Both the position numbers and the translations under genes were made by a program. From Hexactinellida sp. DTS-2022 (Eukaryota; Porifera; Hexactinellida): a stretch of DNA of 64,000 nt. The stretch lies in the NCBI GenBank assembly GCA_028753945.1, contig JAPNXP010000016.1:186001-250000 (forward strand). The letters are read 5' to 3'. Below the pieces are notes generated by a model. The model worked only from the letters and a program-made list of their open reading frames with translations. It was not told the origin of the DNA and did no database searches. Shown one piece after another: positions 37,946-48,600 of the stretch; the first letter of the stretch is position 1, and every line of letters begins with the position of its first letter.

Positions 37946-38363
37946 TAGACCTCTGCGCGGGGCGGGTTTCGGGACCCGCGGATTCTTGCAGGTCAAAGGA
38001 TCTAAATATTTTTTCGGGGCGGGGCGGGGCGGGGCGGGGCGGGTGCAGCGTGCGGGTCCGAGATTCTTCTTGCGGGTCAGTGCGGGTTGGTGCAAGTGTT
38101 CTTGCTAAGTCTCTTGGAGGGGAAGTCCCCCCCCTATTGTAACAATGTACCCCTCTTCAGTGCCTAAACAAACTTAATGATCAATATTACCTCCAGATGG
38201 AAGTAGTGTTGCGATCGAAAGAGTTTTATTGTACAATATTCCGTAATCCCATATAATTAACTGAGAAATCGCTGTTTTAATATAGCCCAAAAACGGACTG
38301 TTCTTGCGGGGCGGGGCGGGGCGGGGCGGGTGAGGGACCCGTATACGACCCGCGCAAAGGTCT
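37946..38363. mobile_element. GGGGC-rich hAT-like MITE or remnant inside the Ginger element
   Basis: Ends AGACCTCTGCGCGGG and the inverse of AGACCTTTGCGCGGG. Both subterminal regions carry tandem GGGGC (five to six units near 38,018-38,042 on one strand and near 38,308-38,330), far more GC-rich than its surroundings. The minus strand has a short stretch ending SGGNI that may be a scrap of a hAT transposase C-terminus. It stops about 4 bp inside the right inverted end of the Ginger element. I could not find a clean target duplication. Confidence 0.6.
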
Positions 38364-41300
38364 GATAAAGAAACATCAAAGAAATGTATATAAATGTTAT
38401 AGAAAGGGGGGTCCATTTCTGCCAAGCAAAGTAAAATTTGTCAGAAATGGACCCCCCGGTCCAATATAATTGGAACCGTCTCTATAAGTTAAACACAGAG
38501 CGAATTAATTAGAATTAAATATGTCACGTATCCATTGTGCAAGAATATTCACGGAGAAGTAAATATAATCACATAATCTGTCGTTGTTATGGAATGTAAA
38601 ATCTTAGTTTTCAATTAGAAAATAGAAGCCTACTCGATCTCACAAGTTGAATCAATACAATAATCACAAGTTGAAACAATAGAATTAGATATAACACTTT
38701 CAATTGAACTGAAGTGTTAGTAAACAAAGGAAATTTGCAACTCTATTGTGGCACTAATGAAATCCAATTTAGAAATTCGTGCACTGTGAAAAGGTGTAGA
38801 ATTTAATTCTCTATCGAATGCATATAAATTAAATATTCGGGTACTATTTATTATTCCTGTTTCAATATTAAACAGGTGCAAAAATGTGTCCAAATAAATG
38901 TCATAAAAAATCGTGACCCCAGGTGCACATCTGTAACCCATGAGACACATATCCTGAAATTTTGGGTTCTTAGTTAACTTTACTCTGTTCAGTGGATGAG
39001 CTACGGAAGAATAATAATAATAATAAAATCCAAAATTGCAGCCTGTGCCAACGCATGTTCCTTTGGTGGCACTATATTTTGTTGGATGTTTATTGATAGT
39101 GCCTCCAAAGGAACATGCTGTCGGCACATACTGCAATTTTGGATTTTTTTTTCGCCAAGTCATCATCACTTTGAAGGTGTTAAATTATTTCAGAAAGGTG
39201 TTTCAGAAGGCAACGACCCTTAGAGTTGTGGAAGTATCCATTTAGCTCACTTCATTTGAGAGATATTCAAGTTTCAGTATAATATAATAACAAACTTTCA
39301 ATTTATCAATTGGTCCTTATGCCACGTACCACCTATACAAGTGGGTCTTGACACCTTGAGGTGATGATGACATCGTCAAAAAAATGTATTTTTACAATTT
39401 TGTGAATTTAATAATTCGCATGGGTTGGTTGGAGTTGGGTGAATACCCAACACGCACTTTAAAAATGCTGAGTCATCACAGATTATATTCTACTGAAACT
39501 TGAATATCTCTCAAATGAAGTGAGCTAAATGGAAACTTCCACCACTCTAAGGGTCGTTGCCTACTGAAACACCTTTCTGTAATAATTTAACACCTTCATA
39601 GTGATGATGACTAGGCGAAAAAAAACAAAAATTGTCGCTTGTGCCGACAGCATGTTCCTTTGGAGGCACTATCAATAAACCACCACCAAAATATAGTGCC
39701 ACCAAAGGAACATGCGTCGGCACAGGCTGCAATTTTGGATTTTTACTGTGCCGACTATACTATAGTATAGTGGCCCAGTTCTAATCTTACTGCTTTTAAT
39801 ATTATTTTTACTGTGCCGACTATACTATAGTATAGTGGCCCAGTATTGGAATCACTGCCTTTATTATTACTGTGCCGACTATACTATAGTATAGTGGCCC
39901 AGTTCTAATCTTACTGCCTTGGTTAGTTATTATTATTACTGTGCCGACTATACTATAGTATAGTGGCCCAGTTCTAATCTCACTGCCTTTATTTTTTTTT
40001 TTTTTTTTTTTTTTTTTCTCCGTAGACGGTGCCCTGGCCTGAGCTTTATAGTTGATGGGCTGAAACTTGGCATGTAGGTGCGATGGGACCGTCTAATTTG
40101 CACCTGGGGTTACGATTTTTGATTAACAATTTTTTTACACATCTTTAACACCTTTCAAAATTTGTCTGGTCCATAACTCAAAAAATATTTTATTAAACCC
40201 CCAAATTTTATTTCACATTTGGATTCACCATAAAATTCTGCGTCTGATGGGAGAAGAAAACTTTTAATAAAGAGTTTTATTTCTGCCATAAATGGGGGTT
40301 GAAATTTCTTTGTTTACTCACACTTCAATTTCAGTAAACTGTGAAATCTAATTCCATTGTTTCAACTTGTAATAATTATATTGATTTAACTTGTTAAATC
40401 TTTCACTATTGTTTCAACTTGCGATAATTAAATTGATTCAACTTATAAATTCCAGCTGGCATCTATTTAATTGTAGTATTACTATACAATGGATTAAATA
40501 AAATATAATAATATAAGGAATTTGTTGACTAAACTCAAATCACCGTGGATAACATTGCTAAAATAAATAACTAATAATATAACTTATTATCAATACATAA
40601 TGAATGAATGGCATTAAACTCAAGATGGTTTATGATAGAAACAAACTTCAAATTTATCTACCGTTCCTTGTGACTCCGACCAATTAAGGAATGGTTCTTC
40701 ACACCTTGGGCGTTGATGACTTGGCGAAAAAAATCCAAAATTGCAGCCTGCGCCGACAGCATGTTCCTTTGGAGGCACTATCAATAAACAACACAAAAAT
40801 ATAGTGCCACCAAAGGAACATGCGTCGGCACAGGCTGCAATTTTGGATTTTTATTCTTTCTCCGTAGACGGTGCCCTGGGCACATCTATATACATAGAGG
40901 GCTGAAACTTGGCATGTAGATTCGGAGTCGACGTCTAATTTGCACCTGGGGTTACGATTTTGTATTAACAAATTTTGACACATCTTTAACACCTTTCAAA
41001 ATTTGTCTGGTCCATAACTGCGTCTGATGGGAGAAGAAAATTTGTTAAAATTGGTTTAATTTCTGCCATAAATGGGGGTTGAAATTCCTTTGTTTACTCA
41101 ACACTTCAATTTCAATAAAACTGTGATATCTAATTCCATTGTTTCAACTTGTAATAATTATATTGATTTAACTTGTTAAATCTTTCACTATTGTTTCAAC
41201 TTGCGATAATTAAATTGATTCAACTTATAAATTCCAGCTGGCTTCTATTTAATTCTAGTATTACTATACAATGGATTAAATATTAAATAAATATAATAAT

Positions 41301-43898
41301 ATAAGGAATTTGTTGACTAAACTCAAATCACCGTGGATAACATTGCTAAAATAACTAACTAATAATATAATTTATTACCAATACATAATGAATGAATGGC
41401 ATTAAACTCAAGATGGTCTATGATAGAAACAAACTTCAAATTTATCTACCGTTCCTTGGACTCGGACCAAATAACAAATGCTTCTTCACACCTTGGACGT
41501 TGATGACTTGGCGAAAAAAAATCCAAAATTGCAGCCTGCGCCGACAGCATGTTCCTTTGGAGGCACTATCAAAAAACAACACAAAAATATAGTGCCACCA
41601 AAGGAACATGCGTCGGCACAGCTGCAATTTTGGATTTTTTTTTTCTCCGTAGACGGTGCCCTGGCCAGAGCTTTATAGTTGTTAGGCTGAAAGTTGGCAT
41701 GAAGAAGCGGAGTTACCGTCTAATTTGCACCTGGGGGTACGATTTTTTATCAAATAATTTTAACACCTAATTAAGTTTATTAAGGCTCATAACATTAAAT
41801 TAATGATGATGAGATTTATCAAATTTAAATGTTTGGAAAGAGAATTTAATTTTACACCTTTTGGAAGGATACGAATTTAAAATCCGTAGTTTCTGCCATA
41901 ATTTGGGTGCCAATCTCAACTATTTCCTCACACTTGAGATTCAGTAAACTGTTAAATCTAATTCTATTGTTTCAACTTGTAATAATTATATTGATTTCAA
42001 CTTGTGAGATCGAGTAGGCTTCTATTTTCCAATTGAAAACTAAGATTATATATTTCATAACAACGACAGATTATGTGATTATATTTATTTCTGCTTAAAA
42101 TATTCTTGCACAATGGATACATGACATATTTAATTCTAATTAATTCGCTCTGTGTTTAACTTTTAGAGACGGTTCCAATTAGATTATTGGGGTTATCGAG
42201 TGCGCTGAATTCAAAAATAATAGTGAAATTAAATTAAAATTAATAATATAATTGCAAATAATTGAACTTCATTTATTTTGCTGTACATAATAATGGTGTT
42301 AAATTATTAATAAATTAATAATTATTTATACTAATTAATTAAATATCATAAATCTCTGAGATTATACGAGATAGAAACAAACTTCCAACTCATCAATTGA
42401 TCCTTATGCCACGTAACACCTCTACAAATGGGTCTTGACACCTTGAGGTGATGATGACATCGTCAAAAAAATGTATTTTTACAATTTTGTGAATTAAATA
42501 ATTCGCATCGGTTAGTTGGAGTTGGGTGAATACGCAACACCCACTTAAAAAATGCTGAGTCATTACAGATTATATTCTACTGAAACTTGAATATCTCTAA
42601 AATGAAGTGAGCTAAATGGAAACTTCCACCACTTTAAGGGTCATAGCCTTCTGAAACACCTTTCTGAAATAATTTAACACCTTCATAGTGATGATGACTT
42701 GACGAAAAAAATCCAAAATTGCAGCCTGTGCTGACCGCATGTTCCTTTGGAGGCACTATCAATAAACCACCACCAAAATATAGTGCCACCAAAGGAACAT
42801 GCGTCGGCACAGGCTGCAATTTTGGATTTTTTTTTACTGTGCCGACTATACTATAGTATAGTGGCCCAGTATTAGAATCACTGCCTTTATTTTTATTATT
42901 ATTATTTTTTCTCCGTAGACGGTGCCCTGGCCAGAGCTTTATAGTTGATGGGCTTAACTTTGCATGTAGGTGCGATGGGACCGTCTAATTTGCACCTGGG
43001 GTCACGATTTTTGATTAAGAAATTTTTGACACATCTTTAACACCTTTCAAATTTTGTCTGGTCCATAACTCAAAATTGTTTTACTAAACCCACAAATTTT
43101 ATTTCATATTTGGATTCACCATAAGATTCTGCGTCTGATGGGTGAAGAAAATTTTCAATAAATGGTTTAATTTCTGCCATAAATGGGGGTTGAAATTTCT
43201 TTGTTTACTCACACTTCAATTTCAGTAAAAGTGTTAAATCTAATTCCATTGTTTCAACTTGTAATAATTATATTGATTTAACTTGTTAAATCCTACTCTA
43301 GTGATTCAACTTGCGATAATTATATTGATTTAACTTACAAATTCCAGCTGGCTTCTATTTAATTGTAGTATTACTATACAATGGATAAAATAAAATAATA
43401 TAATATAAGGAATTTATTGACTTTACTCAAATCACCGTGGATAAGATTGCTAAAAGAAATAACTAAAAATATAACTTATTATCAATACATAATGAATGAA
43501 TGGCATTAAACTCAAGATGGTTTATGATAGAAACAAACTTCAAATTCAACAATCGTTCCTTGTGACTCCGACAACTTAACAAATGGTTCTTGAGACCTTG
43601 AGGCGATGATGACTTAGCGAAAAAAATCCAAAATTGCAGCCTGCGGCGACAGCTTGTTCCTTTGGAGGCACTATCAATAAACAACCAATAGAATGTAGTG
43701 CCACCAAAGGAACATGCGTCGGCACAGGCTGCAATTTTTTTATTATTTTTTTTATTAGTATTTTTTTCTCCGTAGACGGTGCCCTGGCCAGAGCTTAATT
43801 GTTGATGGGCTGAAACTTGGCATGTAGGTGCGATGGGACCGTCTAATTTGCACCTGGGGTTACGAATTTTTATTAAGAAATTTTTGACACATCTTTAA

Positions 43899-44014
43899 CC
43901 CTCGTCTGGCTAGGAATGTAAAATTGAAACTGAAAGTTAATTGAATTTCAATTGAAAGTGAAAGTGAAAGTGGGGTTTTTCTATTTATACCTTTTACCCC
44001 AAGCCAGCCGAGAG
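43899..44014. mobile_element. piggyBac-type MITE, TTAA duplication
   Basis: 116 bp. Ends CCCTCGTCTGGCT and AGCCAGCCGAGAG, flanked by TTAA (43,895-43,898 and 44,015-44,018). It splits the sequence atctttaacacctttcaaa, which is uninterrupted in sister repeats (for example at 40,141), so the empty site is visible in the same window. Confidence 0.88.
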
Positions 44015-44473
44015 TTAACACCTTTCAAAATTTGTCTGGTCCATAACTCAAAATATGTTTTAATAACCCCAAAATTTTATTTCATATTTAGATTCATCTT
44101 AAAATTCTGCGTCTGATGGGAGAAGAAAATTTGTTAAAATTGGTTTAATTTCTGCCATTATGGGTGATGACCCAACACTCACATAAAAAATGGTGAGTCA
44201 TCAGCTATTATATTCTACTCAAACTTGAATATCTCTAAAATGAAGTGAACTGAATGGAAACTTCCGCCACTCTAAGGGTCGATGTCTTCTGTAACACCTT
44301 TTGAAATATTTTAACACCTTCATAGTGATGATGACATGGCGAAAAAAAAAATCCAAAATTGCAGCTGTGCTGACAGCATGTCCCATTGGAGGCACTATCA
44401 ATAAACAACCACCAAAATATAGTGCCACCAAAGGAACATGCGTCGGCACAGCTGCAATTTTGGATTTTTTTTT

Positions 44474-44924
44474 AGTTATGGACCAGAAATTTTGAAAGTT
44501 GTTAAAAATGTGTCCAAAATTGTTTAATAATTATCTCTTACTTAGTTGCCAAATTGAAAGTGAAATTAAATTTAGGCCAAGGTAAAATAAATTAATTGTT
44601 TATCATCCAGATTTTTTCAGAAAATACGGACGGCGGACGGCGGACGGGATTTTATTTTTATTTTTCATTTTCATTAATATGCAAATGACATTATCTTATG
44701 CCAAACAATAAATATTATTATTTAATTAAATTATAAAATCACTTAACAATGTTAATTAATACATCACATAAATAATTGGCGAAATACTTATTAATAAGTT
44801 ATTATCCATTGTGCAAGTTAATAAATGAAGAGAATATTTATCCTCCGATCATCGGTGGATAAGTATTCTCATAAATGAATACGTAGCATCCAATAAGTAG
44901 TTAGTAAATGGAGCAAAAAATCTA
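44474..44924. other. Intron sequence before the tRNA gene
   Basis: AT-rich, non-coding. Includes a short tandem of cggacgg near 44,628-44,648 and the palindromic ccgatcatcgg near 44,847, a motif that recurs as a small tandem at 52,780-52,855. Confidence 0.5.
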
Positions 44925-45028
44925 TGTCAGAAGTGGGATTCGAACCCACGCCCACATACGTGGACCAGAAAACTCATAAGAGCAAGTAAATCTTGAGTCT
45001 GGCGCCTTAACCACTCGGCCATCCTGAC
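44925..45028 (-). tRNA. tRNA-Leu (CAA anticodon) with a 21-nt intron
   Basis: The minus strand begins GTCAGGATGGCCGAGTGGTT and ends with the matching acceptor strand CTTCTGAC plus discriminator A. The A box (TGGCCGAGTGG) and the B box (GGTTCGAATCC) are intact. The anticodon arm CCAGA-CTCAAG…T-TCTGG gives CAA, with 21 extra bases after position 37, the standard place for a eukaryotic tRNA intron; the intron can pair CTTG with the anticodon CAAG. The long variable arm marks a type II leucine tRNA. It lies 34 bp past the donor of the PH-gene exon 2, same strand, inside that gene's second intron. Confidence 0.96.
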
Positions 45029-45062
45029 AATAAATTACAATAAGTAATTTTAGAAATCTTAC

Positions 45063-45372
45063 CTTAGTACGTGGCCATCCAGGCTCGGTCTTCTTAATAG
45101 TTTTTGGCTTTTCTTTAGGATTTTCATCTTGGAACTCAGAGACGATTGATTCTACTTTATTCCACTTATCAAGAAGATTTCGAAAGGCATCGTTGGTGAG
45201 CTTTTTTAGCTTCACTAAATCTTCAGGAAGGACGTCAGGAATCCTGTCAAGGAAATCCAAGCCGCCTGAGAATCAAAGTCACAAATAAAGCATTGACTCC
45301 ATCAATTAATCAGGCATATAACTTACCTTCCAGAACTGTTTTTGTCTCTATAAGTAACGAGTCAGAATCCAT
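45063..45372 (-). CDS. First two exons of the PH-domain adaptor gene (45,063-45,265; 45,327-45,372)
   Basis: Exon 1 starts at ATG 45,372 and reaches donor gtaagt after 46 nt (phase 1). Exon 2 (203 nt) follows a 61-bp intron with acceptor gattctcag and ends at donor gtaaga in phase 0. Together they encode 83 residues: an acidic start (MDSDSLLIE), then a charged, helix-prone region (DLVKLKKL…LLDKWNKVESIV), likely a short helical bundle or dimerisation segment. The next phase-0 acceptor on this strand with a plausible frame is at 22,773, so the likely mRNA has five exons totalling 351 codons plus stop. Helical N-terminus, PH domain and tyrosine-rich tail together recall adaptor proteins of the SKAP kind, but I see no SH3 domain and do not claim orthology. 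Additional exons in the 22-kb intron cannot be excluded. Confidence 0.62.
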
Positions 45373-45685
45373 ATCCTGGCAATAGTTGCGTGTTATTTTT
45401 CCCTTCGCAAGGAATTATATACTGTGGCATATAATTCGTAGCGAAGAGAAAATCAGTTCCTCTGAAAGCATATACTGTAATTATGCTGCGTCTGAGCATA
45501 TAATGTTACGGTCAATGCTCAGAGTAGCATTTTGAGATACCTAATACGATATCAAACATGTAATACTAATATTCCCTCTTTAAGAACTTGTTTTGTACAC
45601 CGAGTTCATATTTCATAAAATATGGCACAACTGTACAGATAAAAGATTAAAGAATGTGCACAGCAGTAAAAGAACCAAAATATAT
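45373..45685. other. Spacer between the PH-gene start and the BTB-PDZ stop
   Basis: Roughly 310 bp separating two minus-strand genes. It must hold the PH-gene promoter and the BTB-PDZ 3' UTR. It contains several gcatataat-type AT motifs (45,424-45,505), but I cannot point to a decisive TATA box or polyadenylation signal. Confidence 0.4.
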
Positions 45686-48600
45686 TCACATCACGTCCTC
45701 GCTATCTGAAATATCGTCCCAGCTAGAAACAGTAGCTCTGGTATCGTTCTCTCTCTGAATACTAGAAAGCGTTGGATTCGGCAGAGAGTTAGTTTCACCA
45801 GTGATGTAGTTAGCAACCAGTAGGCTGTTTGGAATGCTGAGTATAGGGTCGTCGGGTTTAGGCGCCAGCTTAGAGTATGGATTCAGATCATCCTCCGCAA
45901 TAACAGTGAATAACGAGTCTCTCTCAGAGCTGTCAGTCGCTACATTAATTAGGTCGGCTAGCGGTTCGTAATCCACTCCAGTGTCCGACAGGTGCTCGCT
46001 GTCGAGGCTAGGGAGGACGTTAAAGCTTGTCCGAACAGCTGGCACTGGTTTCAGATGAGGCGGCAGGGCAGAGTCCTCTTTATTCTTCCCAAGCGCGAGA
46101 GAAGTATTAGCGCGCATTCTCACGCGCGGGAGTGGCCTAGGAGGGGGAAGGGCGGCGGTGGGCAAGTCAGGAGCAAAGTTGAGATAGTCCGGCTCTACTT
46201 CCATCCGCTTGTCGGCCAGCAACATGTGCAGCTGCTCCCCTGAGCACATTATGATGCTGTTGGCCTGTCTCGCGCTCACAGACCCGCTCGCCAGGTTGGT
46301 AGAATTGATGTGCAGCACCGACAGACCAGCCTCGACACGCCCGTCCCTTGCGGCCGCTCCGTCGGGGGACACGCTGCTCACGACGATCTCCTGCTCGCAG
46401 CCGTCCGTCCGGCTGGCCAGCTCCAGGCCGAAAGTCTCGTGTTCGAGGCGCGAGAGCGTGACGTCACGCAGACCCAGAAGCACGGGCTCGTGTCTGAATG
46501 TTATCCGCACCGGGTCCGGACAGATACTCAGCAGCTGGATGACGTCAGAGTGTGCAGCCTGCTCCAGAGAGATCCCGCTAATCGCCAGGATGCGGTCCCC
46601 CGCCTGAATGTCCGGGTACCTGCATTTTACGTTAATGCACATAGAAACAGGGACCTGACCAACTTGCTAAATAAATACAGTTAGTACGGTTTCAAATCTG
46701 CCTGCTAAGGCCCTATGCGTACCTGTGCGCCGCGCCGAAAGGCTGAATCTCTGTAATGTATATCCCTGGGGAGTCCTCGCGCCTGAGCACGTGTGTGGGT
46801 CTGTCCACGCCCCCCAGCAGCTTGATTCCGAGCAGGCCGCCGCCCCTAAACACCTCCACAGTGTGCGTGCTGTACACCTGCGGTCTCTCCTTGTACAGGA
46901 TTGTCCCCTTCGCGCCTCTCTTCGTGGGGACAGGCGGGACGTTCTCTACCTCGCTAGCCTTCTCCTTGCGCTTGATAGCGGTCTCCACGATCTGCTTAGC
47001 GGCCTGGTAGTTGGCGAGTCGAGGATCCAGCAGGATGGACTCCAGGAATTCTTCGTTCATCTTAAAGAACTTTAACTGCGGGAATAGTATGGCGGTCTGT
47101 ACCAGTCGCTTCTTCGGCTCCTCAGACACCCATTGCATCACAATTTCGTACATAACCTAACAAATTTCAATAAGCACAGCCTCGTGACGGCACTATACAC
47201 ACCTCTTCTCGCGGCACGGAGAGTCTGTCGATCTGGATAATCTCCAAGAGTTCAGAGGGAGACAGAGACAAAAAGTCGCGGACCTTTGTCGCGGGTTCAA
47301 AGTTCTGCCGAATGAACTCCTCTGCTATCTCTACCAGAGCCTTACAGTCGAACTCCCTGGCGATTCTCCGTATTCGAATGCAGTTTGAGGGAGCTAGTAT
47401 CTGGAACATGAACCTGTTGCAAGTCTCGAAGAGAGATGGGAACGACATCAGTTTGGCGGCTCTGAACAGCTCGAAAACGTTATCGTCCGTTATCAGTACT
47501 CTACCCGTGTATATGTAGCTAACCATTAGCTGGAAGCAGTCCAGCTCCATGTCTTCTATCGCTATCGGCTCCTGGCCGTCAGGCTCGGAGAACTCTCCAA
47601 GGAACATTCCTATCAGTCATACACGTTACTAATACAAAATAAATGTAGTTTTAATTATAGCAATATTTTAAATTTTGCATATATTAACGACAAATAACTT
47701 ATATAGAGCTCAGCTCTAGTAGAGTTCAGTTTTTCAGTATGTGTACTTAGGCACTGAGAAAGGTCAGTTTTCCCAGAGTATGAAATTGACCTTTAGAAAG
47801 TAAGCCTGGGCTTTTAGTATGGGAAAAAATCTGAACTCTACTAGAGCTCAGCTCTATATAAGGATTCTCTATTAAAGATAACTTAATTAATCATCATAAA
47901 CTTAGAGAGGAAGGCTGCTAACCAAGTTGTAAGCAATTTCGCTAATTAATTAACTATGAATATATCTACACAACATTTCAATCAAGTGTGAAATTATATT
48001 CACCATTCACCTTCAAAGTACGGTGTGGCACCAGTCAATATATTCTTGTGTGCATGCACCTCACTCGCATCAAACCGGAACGTTACGTCACAGAGGTCTC
48101 CCTGAGTTCGGAGAGAGTTGAGATAGTCCAGGGTGTATAGACAGTGCGAACTGTCGTACAACTCAATCTGTCGCTGCTGCCCGTGTGCCACAACCTACAG
48201 AATCTAACATATTAGTTGTCTGAATACTTTTTCAGCTATAGCAACCACCTGTGTTAAATCAAAAGTGCTAAATTGCTAAAGTAAGGGGACGTTCAAACGG
48301 TGCATAATTATCCAATGACCATCCATAATCTATTACATAGTATAACCAAAAGCGTTACATAAGCGTTTTTCCGGGATTTTTCGTTATGTAACGTTCGAAC
48401 AGCCCAGCCCCTAAGTATACAGCAGGTAGCAACCACCTGTGGTGTTGGAATGCTCATAAGTGCAGAATTGGAGGTAGAGAGTTTATTTGTGGAGTTGGAA
48501 AGCGGATGGCCAGTGCTGGAGCTGCGGCGGAAATGAGGCGCTAATTGGAGGTGAGCAGAGAGTCTGCTGGGAATGTGCTCTATGACGAAATCTGGACTGG

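Larger units (their letters stand above)
34451..38464 (+). mobile_element. Ginger-like DNA transposon, ~4.0 kb
   Basis: Inverted ends of about 98 bp (34,451-34,549 and 38,368-38,464) share ttggaccggggggtccattt…gatgtttctt. Each end is itself a hairpin, with ggggggtccatttctg facing cagaaatggacccccc. A further copy of tgtcagaaatggaccccc at 34,426-34,443 may be the true left tip; Ginger ends typically begin TGT. It encodes an integrase-type DDE transposase (35,186-36,427) and, in the same frame after one stop, a cysteine-protease-like domain (to 37,861). There is no reverse transcriptase, gag or long terminal repeat, which argues against a retroelement. A related repeat at ~42,170-42,240 (minus strand) preserves the uninterrupted target, showing loss of some 25-30 bp at insertion. 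A GC-rich hAT-like MITE sits just inside the right end. Confidence 0.85.
26481..44473. repeat. Hairpin repeat family, 12 copies, in two opposed blocks
   Basis: Copies of a 120-130 bp inverted repeat at about 26481-26611, 27103-27228, 27938-28067, 31235-31370, 33800-33927, 39025-39152, 39618-39744, 40727-40853, 41514-41644, 42705-42834, 43620-43740 and 44342-44473. Each starts with aaatccaaaattgcag and ends with its inverse, around a short loop. The two arms differ by one base (gccgacgcatgttcc against gccgacagcatgttcc), which gives each copy an orientation. Copies before ~39.2 kb point one way and those after ~39.3 kb the other. Many copies sit in longer units of roughly 0.8-0.9 kb (for example 26,985 and 27,840) with conserved flanks such as caccgtctacggag and cttgaggtgatgatgac. 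Short reading frames here are translations of the repeat and are not genes. Confidence 0.9.

Noticed and set aside
38996-44495. Many short frames with a shared FGGTI / VPLVALYF / IVPPKEHA sequence
   Set aside because: All lie in hairpin-family copies; the recurring peptide is the hairpin read in different frames, with no consistent start, stop or codon constraint.
44628-44650. cggacgg triplet-like tandem
   Set aside because: Only about three short units; no more than chance local duplication.
46209-47075. Plus-strand open frames of 116-132 aa over the BTB-PDZ gene
   Set aside because: They are shadows of GC-rich coding exons on the minus strand, without domain similarity or splice logic of their own.
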